DNA of 64,000 nt, from assembly GCA_004802725.1 (NCBI GenBank), contig SGPM01000127.1:1-64000 (forward strand). The letters run 5' to 3'. Below the pieces are notes generated by a model. The model searched no databases. It was given only the letters and a program-made list of their open reading frames with translations, and was not told the origin of the DNA. Shown in pieces: positions 1 to 11,568 of this stretch (its first letter is position 1; every line of letters starts with the position of its first letter). The position numbers and the translations under genes were made by a program. The stretch is from Antrodiella citrinella. Lineage: Eukaryota > Basidiomycota > Agaricomycetes > Polyporales > Steccherinaceae.

Positions 1-900
1 CTAGAGCTTCAGCCTTCAGACTATCACGAGAATCGCGTATATTCGACGATAGGTGATAGTTACAAGGTGAAGGTAAAAGCTAAGGAGTACGAGCGCGCGT
101 CGACTTGCTGAGTAGCAAGTCGNTTACATCCTGTAGCTTCTGAGTTGAGTGTCGGTGGCTGTCAAGTGGCTGTAGTCTGCAGCCGTCGGCGTGCAAGCTG
201 TTTGCTGCTTGTGAGTCTGCAAAAGTAAGGGCGGACTGGAACCTAGTTAAAAATATTGAGCACCCCAAACTATACGGAAACAACTATTCCACTGACGATA
301 CTACTATGTTTCTAGATGTTTCTTCACCATCGACAAGACTGGCAGTGGAATTATCGTCACGTTTAAATTTGGCACCCACATATCGTGAGAATCCCGCAGT
401 GTCACAGCGGGGGCATCACACATCACACGACTGCGGTTCGATTTTGTCACGTCTATAGAGGCTGTCATAATTGAAAACCTAGACCTATACATGCACCGCC
501 TACGAAACATCAACTGACCCTTCGTCGACAGCATCTAGTAGTAACCTATTGAGGGAGACGGCTGGGGAACGAAACGGAGTACAATAGAATATGTTATGCG
601 GCGAAGTTTTGGTAGGAGGAGAGTCATGATAGGGTAGTCGATGACGGAGGAAAGGTAAAGCGATCGACTGGGTATCACAAGAAGAAAAACAAGAAGCCCG
701 CAGCAGGTGTATGTCATTGGGCATTACGGGGAAGAAAGGAAAGGAAGACAAGGGTGCATGAAGAGTCCGGACTTGGGACAGGATGCAGAGTAGAAAGGAG
801 GAATGGAAAGTCTCGAGGGTTCAGAGGCGGTGGAATGCGGGTAGCAGGTGTGGACGACAATAAAAACGAAGCGGCTTATTGAACAATAGAATTGGTTCGT
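1..900. other. Intergenic, no gene seen
   Basis: No open frame here joins through plausible introns into a protein I recognise, and the short frames on both strands look random. It includes the sequence downstream of the ROT1 stop, so its right end is probably that gene's 3' untranslated region. One N lies near position 123. Confidence 0.5.
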
Positions 901-910
901 CAAGTCCGCC

Positions 911-1777
911 TTAAAGCAAGAAGGATCCGAGCGCTACAGTGAAGATAGCAGACGCCAACGCTGTGATGCCTCCAGGAGTCCATGTCTCTCCGCTGTTCGT
1001 GGCGAGCAACGACTGCGCGACGAACGAAGGGGTATCGTTAACGAGAAGCTGTGTGGGCAACATGTTGGGTGTCGTTGAAACCTGGAACTGGGGAGCTACA
1101 GGTGTGCCATCAAACTGAAACATGTGCAGTTTGTATCCGTCCACGGGATCTTGGAAAATTTGCCACGAAATGTAGAGTTCGGTGTCGTTGTATTGCTCAA
1201 TGAAATTCGACTGCGCAGCACAAGGATCCTGGATTTGCTGATAGCCATCGGCAAACGGCGCTAGGATCATGCTGCCGTTGTCGAGCAACTGATATGTGCC
1301 GTGTATCCAGACCATGGCACCAAGAATGCAATGTGGGTCCGACCCTGTTATTACATTGAAAGATGAGTATACGTCTCTTTATGCAAGATAGAAGACATAC
1401 CATTGCCGGTGAAACGGTACCGGGCAGACTCGAAGAATCCGTCATCGGTACTAATTGAGGAGAACAATCAGGACACATATGCCTATGTTTTACTGCAAGC
1501 AGACTTACAAAGAATATGATACACCCGCCGTAGGAGGATAGATGAACGTGCGGTTGTTTGGGTTGGCAAAGCCCTAGGGGGCGCACGCGTGGAGCTGTAA
1601 GCGCAGGACCAAGCTTCGCAACCATTCGCGACTCACTGGACCAGTAACAACCTGTCTGCTACCTGAGCTCCACGTTCCCTCCAAACTGGTCAAATTGTGG
1701 GCAGCCGTGAGGTTGGCCTGGCCCAGGGCAGGAGATACGAGCAGAAGAAGGGAGATCAAAGACGCTGCGAAAAACAT
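911..1777 (-). CDS. ROT1: ROT1-like ER chaperone / cell wall protein
   Basis: ROT1 is an essential ER membrane protein of fungi that helps fold secreted and cell-wall proteins and supports beta-1,6-glucan synthesis. Four exons (1777-1637, 1573-1509, 1450-1401, 1344-911) join in frame to 229 residues, the usual family length. A signal peptide (MFFAASLISLLLLVSPALG) is followed by the family signature SLEGTWSSGSRQVVTGP, then GFANPNNRTFIYPPTAGVSY, DDGFFESARYRF and HGTYQLLDNGSMILAPFADG. Asn-X-Ser/Thr sites are frequent, and the C-terminus ends in a hydrophobic segment (TALASAIFTVALGSFLL), as expected for a tail-anchored or GPI-like lumenal protein. The start at 1777 is the ATG that opens the signal peptide; upstream in-frame codons look non-coding. 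Introns are 63, 58 and 56 nt with GTGAGT/GTAAGT/GTATGT donors. Confidence 0.93.
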
Positions 1778-2184
1778 CGTGAAGGGTTTGGTGACGAGAC
1801 AACGAATGTGGTGGTAGCGGAGAGGAAGTCGTCGAGGACGCTGTGGACGACAACGAGGAAAAGGGCGGGGAGCGGTGAGGAAGGGTGGTGTGCGCTGTGC
1901 GCGATGACGACCAGGGAGGAAGACGGTAGTAAGGAACGTGTTTGCTCTTGTTGTCATCCACGGCAACAGCTCGCCACATACCCACATCCGGAACACTTTC
2001 ACAGCACGTGATCCATCACGGTCACAAGTGTTTTACATCCATCGACAGTCAGACCCGCGTGAGGGGCTTGATCTGAGCCTAGTTAAGACGTAAGACAACG
2101 ACCTCGAGCCTTGTATTAGTTGTAACCAGCGGAAATCATTAGGCTATCATGCATTATAAAGCTTACAACGGCTTACAAGACATC

Positions 2185-2739
2185 TTATCCATCCCGTAAT
2201 GAGTTATACAATATTAATAACGTCTGGTTATAAGCTGATAAGATATTTTTCGACATTAATTCAGCGCCAAGAGAGGCGGTGTCCGAAAAAGGCAGTCGTT
2301 GTGGTTGAAACTGATGGGGCCCCGCCATCTCGTCAGGCTCAGGCTCTTCTAAATACAAAACCTCTGGGGCTTCACGGTGCACAGCACTAGTAGTACCCAT
2401 GCGTCTATAATGTCGCCCAGGGCCGTCGGGGATTAGGAACGCAAGGTTTTGCGCTCGTCCGGATATTCGCCGAGCCCGATTCAAAACGCGCAGAAACGGC
2501 CTTGCCATGACAGACCGCACCCCGCGATAATTCTCCTCGTTCTGACGGATGTGGATAAGACATTGGTGAGAGAATGAGGGCATTCTGTCCGCTCGTTTGC
2601 AATCCTGAGGTGATATGGACGAGCCTCGAGCCTGAAGAAGCCCATTGGCAATCAGTTCCGATACGAGGCGGAATTTTGGAACTGAGATTTGGTTGCTTGA
2701 GCAGTGGGAGACTATCCACCTTGTCTTCGTCTGTGTCAA
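2185..2739 (-). CDS. Possible hypothetical protein, 3' part only
   Basis: A 184-codon open frame whose last 100 residues look protein-like: an acidic proline-containing stretch (YLEEPEPDEMAGPHQFQPQR) follows a basic one (RVLNRARRISGRAQN). I do not recognise the family. Further minus-strand fragments between 2950 and 3470 could be upstream exons of the same gene, but I could not join them with convincing splice sites. A decayed membrane-protein gene is an alternative. The start shown is only the first ATG of the open frame. Confidence 0.22.
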   Translation of the reverse strand: MTQTKTRWIVSHCSSNQISVPKFRLVSELIANGLLQARGSSISPQDCKRADRMPSFSHQCLIHIRQNEENYRGVRSVMARPFLRVLNRARRISGRAQNLAFLIPDGPGRHYRRMGTTSAVHREAPEVLYLEEPEPDEMAGPHQFQPQRLPFSDTASLGAELMSKNILSAYNQTLLILYNSLRDG

Positions 2740-4302
2740 TCGCCTTGATAATGTTGCAGTGCAGTGCCGCGATCATCGCTCCCTGGTTCCATCAAGGTGC
2801 TTCTTCCCATGGTCCTCGACGCCTTCCTGACATCCTGGCTAGGCCAACTCCCCTTTCCCCATATATTCCCTACCTGGCCTGACCCTGGGGTTCCAGGCAT
2901 CTCCTGGGTCCATTCAGTCTCCCGCACGAGACGCCCTCATGCCATCTAGTGAATTTGAGTTTGAAGCATTGTAGGATAAGGGTGACGGATGTCGTGCAAC
3001 TTCCCGTAGAGTGTCCGTAAATGAACCTTCATATTTCCCGAGGTTGATTTGATGAGTGTGTTTTGACTAGCACGGTCGCCGGATGCGTGCGTGTGTGGAA
3101 GATTCGAATTCGAACCGAGATCGTCCGCCGCGCTTGCCAGTGCGACGATCAAAGTGTTTTCCAGAGTAAGACAGCAATACGAACGGCGACATCGTTGTCA
3201 ACCGGCTTGAGCCTTGAGGCAAGAACCCTGAAACTTCGAGCATTGTGTGCCATATGGGAATGATCCGGAGTCTGCCAGCCTGAGTGAGGTAGGTCAGTAC
3301 GTAGCAGCATATTCGTCGACTCTTCAATGAACTAAGCGGGGGATGTTTCTCCGACCACACCTGATCTCCGCCTTGCGTCATCCGCGATGAACATCGAGCA
3401 TTGTGGTCGCACCTCGCGGTAGTGGTTGTCCTCGAGGAGAATGGACGACACGCATGACGTCTGGCAGCCTTCAACCGTGGTCACCGTGTTTTACTTGAGA
3501 GTATCATTCGGTGGCTCTCCGAATATTAAGACCGCCATGTTGAGGATTCACCGCTGAGTATCCTGCTCATGATGCCAAGAAATTTTGTATTCAGAACTGC
3601 CTGTGTGAGCGAGGGACATGCGTGAGTATGAGCACGAGTCGATGTGAACGAATGGGACAGGATCTACCGAGGTTTCTTGTTGAATAAGACATGTGAAGTT
3701 CAGTAGCGATATACCTCATTCATTCGTGTCGGTACCGGGATACGTTGTCACGGGAGATGCGTTGTTGTGACCCCTGACAGTGTGAATACTGTTCAACGAC
3801 GGTCGGTCGATAAGTGAGCTGAGAACACCCGATAGACATGGGTGGAAAGCCTGCCAATGAAAGATGAAATCAGGATAGAATTGCACAAGTGTTCTACGAG
3901 CACGTACTCGGGCTTTTCGGTGGCAATGATTGCGAGCCAATCCAGATTCTAGCATTGTCCGATGTGCTGTAAGGTCATCATACTTCTAATGAATGTCCAT
4001 TGGCCGCGAGCTCATGCTATCTGCAGGATTTCGGTGGCGTAGAAGCGGTAGCACCGCGTTAGGCTCGCTTTCTCAAGTTCTCCGCTAGAATTGATATGGA
4101 CAAGACGATCCAATACGACCAAGACCCACGGAGCCAGTCGATGAGATGTCCAACAGCGTTGTGCGCACCACAGGGATGGATCTGGTCACAAGAACATACT
4201 ATAGAAAACAACAAGTATACACGTACGGAGGACAAACGATGACAACACACACAACAGGTGGCTAAGGTCAAGCTAGGACAACGATCAAGGGATAACGTTG
4301 GC
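2740..4302. other. Poorly coding stretch
   Basis: About 1.5 kb without a gene I can support. Minus-strand frames at 2946-3152 and 3067-3474 show patches of protein-like composition but no recognisable motif and no consistent exon chain. From 3500 to 4300 I see nothing beyond AT-richer sequence that should contain the 3' end of SSR4. Confidence 0.4.
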
Positions 4303-5765
4303 CTAAACCAGCACGGGCTCTGGACTGGACGTGTCCATAGATGTGTCCGCTAAGTCCTCGTCTAGACGAGTATGCTTCGTCCGGCCTTCGCGTCGAGCAT
4401 TAGCAGCAGCTTGGAGCTCTTCGATCTCGGCGTTCAATTTAGCCTACAGCATGGATCAGCTATTGAAGAGGGTAGATAACGTGACAAATACGCACGATAC
4501 TTGTGTCTAGATCCTCTCTCTTGAACCCGCCGTACGCTGGCTTTGTTTCTGGTGCTTCTTGCAGATTGCCTGTGGCGTAGGGATGATCAGTGTTCGTGAC
4601 AGAACAGGAAGGAGGGTGAGACTCACCGAAAGCAGCGTACATGAACACCTCGTTCATGATCTCGTGATTCCGTCGGTATCGTGTTAACGCCAACGTTCGC
4701 GTAGAAATCGACTCTGACTCCTCTGTTTTCAGCCTGATCAACACCACAAAACAAGACAGCGGTACTGAAGCAAAACTAACCTTCTGAATCGTCGGGCTCG
4801 ACTCGTGGTGCCGCTCCTCTCTGCTAAAGGGTCACGCGAGTCAGCACAATACACGAACCTGAAGAGGCACACAACTCACATTTGTGCTCCCGCTCCTCTC
4901 CCTTTGTCGCCTCTCCATTGCTTCGATATTCTGGTTCTGCTGCGCCAACAACGCAGCAGGGTTCCCTCCCATTCCATAGCTCATCCCCATCTGACCCATA
5001 GCCCCCGAAGGCATGGACGGCTGCCTCTCCATCGGCGGACCACTCGGTGGGCCTCCCTGATTTGGATACACTTTCTGACCCATCTTCTCTCCTATAACGT
5101 AGACGGCAGGCTCATTTGGCGTTCGAAGGGGATATGCGCGGAGAGGTTGGTTGAGTGAAGGTGCGATAGCTGTGGCCGAGATGAGACGGTGAGGAGCTGG
5201 AGCACGCGAGGAATGACTTACCCGTAGACTGGCCACGCGTGTAATAAAGTAATATGAGTTGTGAATGGCCGCCTTTTGTCAGCCGGTATCGTCGTCGGAT
5301 GCGAGACGCGACTGGGTCTACTTGGGGGATGAACCCGAATTTGACCTCAGCAATTTCCATCTCCTGACAATGAGCGTTCAGCTCGTGAGGCATTACAAGA
5401 ATGAACGTGGTCTACTCACGCGTCCATTTCCTATGGGCATAACATATCTCTGCTCCTGGTCTTGATACCGTAGTCCGTCTATAGGGAAGGAGAGTTGTGG
5501 TGGTACGAATATTAGGAAGAGCTGGCCGTCTGTGGCGGAATGACTGGGTCAGAAAGCTGGTCGACAGGATAACCATGAGACTAAAAGGTGAAGTAGAACG
5601 GTGCTCACCGTTTGGTCGGTCGATGTATCCCCAGTGGAAAGGCGTTGTTTGCGAGAGAGTCAATGCCCGAACGAGTAGGTTTGCGGCCATTTCATGGGTC
5701 AAAGTAGCATGGACTCCGAGATTTTCTGGATAGCGGAGACATAGTCCCTCCGTCGTTTGGGTCAT
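4303..5765 (-). CDS. ssr4: SWI/SNF and RSC complex subunit SSR4
   Basis: SSR4 is a fungal subunit shared by the SWI/SNF and RSC chromatin remodellers and acts in the nucleus. Eight exons (5765-5609, 5529-5420, 5363-5222, 5169-4880, 4820-4781, 4722-4627, 4569-4496, 4443-4303) stay in phase and give 349 residues. The N-terminal Ssr4 domain is clear: CLRYPENLGVHATLTHEMAA, TTPFHWGYIDRP, GQLFLIFVPPQ, FPIDGLRYQDQEQRYVMPIG, then EVKFGFIPQVDPVASRIRRR and RYRLTKGGH. After it come a Gly/Met/Pro-rich linker (MGQMGMSYGMGG) and a C-terminal segment with RYRRNHEIMNEVFMYAAFG, a conserved patch of this family. It ends in a short helix, AKLNAEIEELQAAANARR, and an acidic tail. The 40-nt exon 5 fits only if exon 6 uses the internal AACAG acceptor; the nearer CAG would bring a stop. 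Confidence 0.88.
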
Positions 5766-5809
5766 CCCGAACGTATTGCAAAGAGGAATTGGCTAAGCTG
5801 GATGAAAGT

Positions 5810-5856
5810 GAGGTTTCAAGGAGGTTTCAAGGAGGTTTCAAGAATCAAGAATCAAG
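5810..5856. repeat. Short tandem repeats upstream of SSR4
   Basis: Three exact copies of the 11-mer gaggtttcaag (5810-5842) are followed directly by two copies of the 7-mer aatcaag (5843-5856). They lie about 45 nt upstream of the SSR4 start codon, probably in its promoter or leader. No function can be assigned. Confidence 0.9.
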
Positions 5857-6043
5857 AGTTCATTCAACTTGAATTGAGCGTCTTAGACGCCCAGGTTCAG
5901 TTGACGGCATAAAGTCGCTGACGTGTGCAGTGTACGCTCGTCACGGTGCACTTGCAAGTTCGAAAACAAACATCCAATTCAAAACCGTAAAGTAGTCTTC
6001 ATAAAATGCAAGTTTCCACTACAGAATTCTTGAGATTCCATCC

Positions 6044-7645
6044 CTATATTTCCAATTTCTCGCTAGCCATCATCGCGCCTTTCACCCTGGCAGAAATCTT
6101 CTGAAAGGCAATCTGCCTGGCAAAATCTGGGCCCCCGCCATGCTTCGGCTTTACATCCAGACTGAACGGACTGAACCCACAGTCATCCGTCGCTCCCAGC
6201 TGGTCAACCGAAATGTACTTGCTCGCCTCCAAGATGGCCTCGCAGATTTCCTCCGCTGTCTCGACGCGTGGGTTTCGAGTGTTCGTGACGCCAATGAAGG
6301 ACACTTGCTTCACGCCGTTCGCGTCTCTGCGGATGAGTCCCCCAATTTGTCGGTAGATTGACTCTTTGTTAGGCTCAGAGGAGATGTCCATGAGGAAGTA
6401 CCCCGCGTTGAGCCGGAAGAGGGAGGGAAGCAGTGAGGTGTATGGCACTTCGCAAGAATGGGACGAATCGCAGTCGGCTCCAGAGCAGGAGTGGATCCCA
6501 ATATTGACTCGCTCGGTAGGACTGAAGTGCGAAAGGACACTGGGGACCCGCGGGGGTCAGCCATTGCAGGATTCAAGACGCGAGACTACATACCGATTAT
6601 TAAATCCTATGAAGGTCTCCAGAAGTCGCGTGCAGGTCCAGGGAACGCGTGCATCATTCTTGCAAGCGAGGCGACCTAGACATCATTTCAGTTGTCTGCA
6701 ACGACCATGCCAGGGGATGAGTATCGCACCTTCCGTGAAGTCAATCGAAACACGTCGAGCACCAGACTGAAAGCACCCTCGTATATCCTTAACACACTAG
6801 GGAGCGAAACGTTATGAGAACCGAAAATTCAAGGATATTTGTAGCAACTCAACAAACCTCGTTGATCAGATCCTCAGTAAACTGTGCTCTGGAGTAGCCA
6901 TCAAGATCTTCATTGAGAGGATACAACAAGTACAGCATGCTTGGGGATATGACAGTTTGCTTCATCGGATAATTGTCTCTGTTAAGAGCGGCAGAGAGAA
7001 TGAGGTTCTGCCAAGCGTACGTCTTGTATCTAGAGACAGACATGAACGATGGAAGGCTATGCGATGACGATCTATGCACCGACCTGAATGGCCCTTTCAC
7101 CAACCGAGGAAATTGTATTGAGTGACCGTCGTCGAAAACAGCCTGGTCAAGGCATGTCAGATGGATGAATCTTATCAAAGGCCGGGTCAACACGTGCGGT
7201 ACACTGTCCATCGGGAGCCAGGTTATCAGGAAGTCCTGTCCCTCCCAGCGTACTGTCACCACCGATCAGTACAAGCTAAAGATTGACTATAACATGCTCG
7301 TCGGCTCACTCGAGGATAGGGTAGGTTATAAAGCTGAACGACGACATTGTGTCACTCAACGGATAGGTGTAGTATGATGTGATGACCCACGAGCTAGCTC
7401 TCTGGTCGCCGTCGGTGATATATGTCTCAAGTGTAGCCTTCAAACCTTCCAGAGATTCCTCCGTCGCTTTATCCTGGACTTTGATCAGTTCCTCCTTGCT
7501 TATTTTGCCGCTATCATAATCGTTGAACGCCTGATGCAGGTCTATGCCGTTGAGTGAGACTCTCTTCGCAGACTGCTCCATAAGTAACAGAGAACGTACA
7601 GCTTGGGCGAGGCAGACTGCCAACCAGTTCAGTGGGAATCGGCAT
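6044..7645 (-). CDS. MetE C-terminal-barrel-like protein, copy 1
   Basis: Member of the UROD/MetE-like superfamily, related to the C-terminal catalytic barrel of cobalamin-independent methionine synthase. Fungi have short stand-alone versions of this kind, whose substrate is not established. Spliced exons run from MPIPTELVGSLPRP at 7645 through ITDGDQRASS, TLGGTGLPDNLAPDGQ, IQFPRLVKGPF, YKTYAW, KQTVISPSMLYLLYPL, RVSIDFTEG and RLACKNDARVPW to NIGIHSCSGADCDSSHS, then the C-terminal QLGATDDCGFSPFS. The His-X-Cys near HSCSGADC and the late Cys in DDCGFSPF match the zinc-ligand layout of the MetE family. Every junction I followed stays in frame, so this copy looks functional. Length is about 370 residues, which is normal for the stand-alone type. 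It is paralogous to the gene at 9617-11187 in the same orientation. Confidence 0.87.
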
Positions 7646-7710
7646 ACTACTTGAGCGAGGTCATATGGGATGAAGAACGGCGACTTCAAGATGCAGCTCA
7701 TTGTGACCTG

Positions 7711-7718
7711 TATAAATA
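7711..7718 (-). promoter_or_regulatory. TATA-like box of MetE-like copy 1
   Basis: The sequence tataaata (tatttata on the coding strand) lies about 66-73 nt upstream of the ATG at 7645. The downstream paralogue has a TATA-like box at nearly the same distance. Confidence 0.35.
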
Positions 7719-7759
7719 CTTGTATCGTTCAAGTCACCAGATCATGCCAACGTCATGAA

Positions 7760-8785
7760 CGTACTCACTTCATTATAAGACACGAGTTGCGACCAGTAAT
7801 AATTTCCCACGTCATGTCGTTCTTTCTACTGAAGGTGCGTCCGACAGCTGTCAAGTCGCCTTCTTGCTTGACATCCAATGTCCATTCTGTCCCAGGCTCC
7901 TCTGCCAGATGTTCACGGGAGAACAAGCAGTACTCGTATACCAAGAGCACGTTCATTCTGAGTCAATTCCTACCATGACGTCGTGAGATAATCGACCGTA
8001 CAAGAAGGTTCACAGTGTCACTTACTGAACGTTTGAACCTATAGCTGGCAAAAGACCTTGCATGTGTTCTCAGCTGCATCTTATACTCAGGCTTGTAGAC
8101 CGGAGCACAAGACAGTCGCGCACTACTTCGCCCCCGGTTCGTTCATTCTCCATTATTTGTGTTCGGTATGCTCATCGGGGTGAGTCGGCTGCTTATTGAG
8201 TGAGTTGCGCGATAGCGGAGTGACGAGTCGCAACCTGAGAACGTATTGAAGATCTAGATCTGTTAGAGTAAGTACAACAGCTTGGAATTGAGGCTTGACT
8301 CTCTGGTACCCACTTTCGTCTGACTCATAGGCATCCTGCCAAATCCGATCCATCATGGCGTACTGGTATCTCCTCAACGTCGATACTGCTCCCTGCACAG
8401 CTATTTCCAGATCGATGGGCCGGCCTAGAGATGTGCAGTCTGCACGGTGCGGCACACTACAGTTGCGGATAATCACCGTCTACTGCTCTTGAAGTCGATT
8501 TTCTGGGAGGACGAGGGAAACGATTTCTGAGTGCAGAAATGAGACCAATTGCAGTCCGTTTTGATATATTTGACCTAAAAATTTGGCCACCCACCAAGAC
8601 GAATCAATAAGTTGAGGGAGAAATGCGCAATCGACTCCTTTCGAAGCGTACAGCATGCATCGGGCCGTCGGAGTCTTGGGGTCAGACTATACCATGTGTA
8701 CGTTCTCCAAGGGCCTATATAGTTCTGGAGATAGCTGTATGGTTCGCGTCGGCCCGTCTGCTCGTGGAAAGGCATATAAAGCACT
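7760..8785 (-). CDS. Unrecognised coding-like fragments between the MetE-like copies
   Basis: Minus-strand fragments look protein-like but I cannot join or name them. At 8765-8700 there is MPFHEQTGRREPYSYLQNY. At 8420-8240 there is PIDLEIAVQGAVSTLRRYQY followed by MMDRIWQDAYESDESGYQ. At 7935-7765 there is EWTLDVKQEGDLTAVGRTFS followed by TWEIITGRNS. They may be exons of one gene or remains of one. No motif points to a function, and the boundaries given are only the outer limits of these fragments. Confidence 0.22.
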
Positions 8786-8879
8786 CACCTTGTGTGGTTA
8801 ACAATCACAGTTCCTGCAATATACGCGTCATTACTGCGAGACTCCTGGACGACGTAACCTGTTCATACTCGCATTCTTC

Positions 8880-9610
8880 CGAATAATCAACCTTTCGTAT
8901 GATTCCCTGTACATCGATACTGCTCAGCGCTCAGCTTTGTGTAACCAGGTATGGAGGATATAATGGACTCATGAGGTATCGACGTAGTCGTCGGTCACGA
9001 TTAGTCACGTAGTAACGCGCCACGAAGGAGAGCGCTAATATTATCTTCAACATTACCCACACATCGTTCGCCCGAGCTCAGCTCTCTGGTGAGACGAACG
9101 GGGTATACGAAGACATAGAACTTCTCGCGACCGAGCCTACAAAACGTAGAGCTCGTTCGCTATTCATTCCTATCTTTCTCTATTCGACACGCGCCCTCGA
9201 AGACGACTCGTCACGTCGAGTGCGCTGGCCCGGTGGACTCGTTTCTATACAACGAGTCCTTACACCTCTCCTCCTACTCCCTAGGCTCGCTGAGCGATCT
9301 CAACGGCACCCAGACGACAAATATCTGTGCACGTCTCGTCGACGAGCGTCACACTTTGCGTAGCAGAAATGCGGACATGAGTGGAACACGATTGTGCGAC
9401 GTGCAGCATGGGGGAGTGGGCGCGTGGAAATCATATCCTGTAATTTGAGGGAAGGGCAGCACGCGAAAAAATATGCCAATTTGGCATGCATGGAGATTTC
9501 TCAAACTCTGCATCCTAGTAAGTACAGCGGATGGTGATCGATCCTAAGAAAACCTGCACGCATCATTCAGTGATAAACAACAAGTCCGGAACTATGAAAT
9601 CAATACACCC
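8880..9610. other. Intergenic, no gene seen
   Basis: No supported coding sequence. The right end should contain the 3' untranslated region of the second MetE-like gene. Confidence 0.5.
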
Positions 9611-9616
9611 ACAAGC

Positions 9617-11187
9617 TCAAACCCCCAACTTCTCACTCGCCATCTCCGCTCCCTGGACCCTCGCAGTGATCTTCCGGAACGCAACATCCCTCGCAAAATC
9701 CGCTCCCCCATGCTTCGGCTTCTCATCCACACTGAACGGGCTAAACCCACAATCATCCGTCGCCCCCAGCTGCTCCACCGGAATATACTCACTCGCCTGG
9801 ACGAGGGCCGCACACACCTCTTCCGGCGTCTCCACGCGCGGGCTCAGCGGGTCCGTCACGCCCACGAACGCGATCTGCTTCACGCCCTCCGCGTCCCTGC
9901 GGATGTGCGCCCCGATCTCCTTGTACACGGCGACTTTATCCGCTTCGGAGGAGAGCTGGATGAGGAAGTAGCCTGCGTTGAGGCGGAAGAGCGAGGGGAG
10001 GAGCGAGGTGTAGGAGACGTCGAGGGAGTGCACGGAGTCGCAGTCCCCGCCGGGGCAGGTGTGTACGCCGATGTTGATGCGCTCTGCCGCGGTAAACGTT
10101 GCGAGTACGCTGGACGGTGGGTGAGAATCAGATCGCGAGACAGAAAATGTGCATGTCTCACCGGTTTATGAGTCCGATGAAGGTGTCGAGAAGCTGTGCA
10201 CCGGTCCAAGGGTTGCGGGGATCATTCTTGCAGGCAAGTCGACCTGGAATGGAAGCAACATCTCAGCGAGGCAAATAAAGGGCTACCAGAAATATTCTGA
10301 CCCTCTGTGAAGTCGATTGAGACGCGTTTCGCTCCCGAGCGGAAGCATCCTCGAATATCATTCTCGCACTGAGAACAGTTCAGTGAGACATACATCTTGT
10401 TTATGACGCACGCACCTCCTTGATAAGATCTTCTACGAATTGCTCCCTGGGGTAGTTCTCGACTGTTCCGTTCAGAGGATATAGAAGGTACAGCATGCTT
10501 GGCGCGATGACAGCCTGCTTCATGGGGTAGTCGTCTTGGTTCAGGGCGGATGAGAGAGTGAGATTCTGCTAGGCGTAGGTCTTGTATCTAGAATAGACGA
10601 TTCAGGAAAGAGCGTATAAAAGCATGGAACACCATTACTGACTTGAGAGGCCCTTTTACTAGGCGAGGCAATTGACGGTGATGACCATCATCGAAGATGG
10701 CCTATTTCACGCGTTAGTCTGACCTCAGATAAACACACGGCTGACACTCACGAAATATTGACCATCCAAGACCAAGCCATCGGCCAAACCAGATCCTCCC
10801 AGGGTACTGACGGCGTTTTGTCTGTAAATACACGCGTACTCGTCTCAAAAAAGCGACTCACTCGACGATGGGATAAGTTGCAAATCTACGAGTAAGCAAG
10901 TCGTTAGAAGCAAAGTATCACACGACGAATGATGCACTTACGAGCTAGCTCTTTGTTCACCATCCGTAATGTAAGTCTCCGACGTGAGCTTCATTCTCTC
11001 CATAGAGTCATCGGCAGCCTTGTCCTGCGCTCTGACCAGATCCCCCTTCGAGATCTTGCCAGTGTCAAAATCGCGGAATGCCTGCTGCAGATCTGTAGAA
11101 ACGTTTGTTAGACCGGACGCGTTAGAAGTAGGTATACGTACAAGCCGGACGAGGCAGACTTCCGACTACTTCAGTTGGGATGGGCAT
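9617..11187 (-). pseudogene. MetE-barrel-like protein, copy 2, with an in-frame stop
   Basis: Paralogue of the gene at 6044-7645 with the same exon plan. It opens with MPIPTEVVGSLPRPA at 11187 and ends with QLGATDDCGFSPFS and EMASEKLGV. The zinc-ligand region and YTSLLPSLFRLNAGYFL are conserved. In the exon starting near 10589, the codon that is TGG (Trp) in copy 1 (YKTYAWQN) is TAG here (YKTYA*QN), with the flanking codons intact. All other exons I followed keep frame and splice sites: ITDGEQRASS, QAVIAPSMLYLLYPL, ENDIRGCF, RLACKNDPRNPW. So either this is a very young pseudogene or the base is a sequencing error; the assembly has other base-level defects. If the stop is false, this is a functional protein of about 370 residues. 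Confidence 0.75.
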
Positions 11188-11251
11188 CTTGATGAATGGT
11201 CGTCGGGGGGAGGATGAGATGGACCAAGACCCTAATTGCGATCCGGCAGCA

Positions 11252-11258
11252 TTTTATA
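11252..11258 (-). promoter_or_regulatory. TATA box of MetE-like copy 2
   Basis: The coding-strand sequence tataaaa lies about 65-71 nt upstream of the ATG at 11187, a typical distance for a fungal TATA box plus short leader. Confidence 0.45.
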
Positions 11259-11568
11259 GGCTAACAACAAACCAAGGGTTGCGCCTTTCCTAGAACGAGA
11301 CATTGACAGAAGAGACTACTGGATGGTCAACGCTGTGTCGGCAGCCTTTGCGATGACTCACGTTGAACCACCCGTTCCCCATGCATAGAAAGAGTTGATA
11401 AACGGCATCATAATCTCAGGTAGTGGTTTGACCCTAGGGTGTCGTTGGTCGCCAGCTGTAGGACCCCGATCACTGCGGAATTTGAAGAAAGAGGCGGTGA
11501 TTCTCTGTCTCTCACCCTCCCACCTGTTCCTCCTCCTCATCTTTGTTCACGTACTTTCCATCGTTTGG

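Noticed and set aside
2185..3474. A complete membrane-protein gene on the minus strand
   Set aside because: Scattered protein-like pieces could not be joined with phase-consistent introns, so only a low-confidence fragment is listed.
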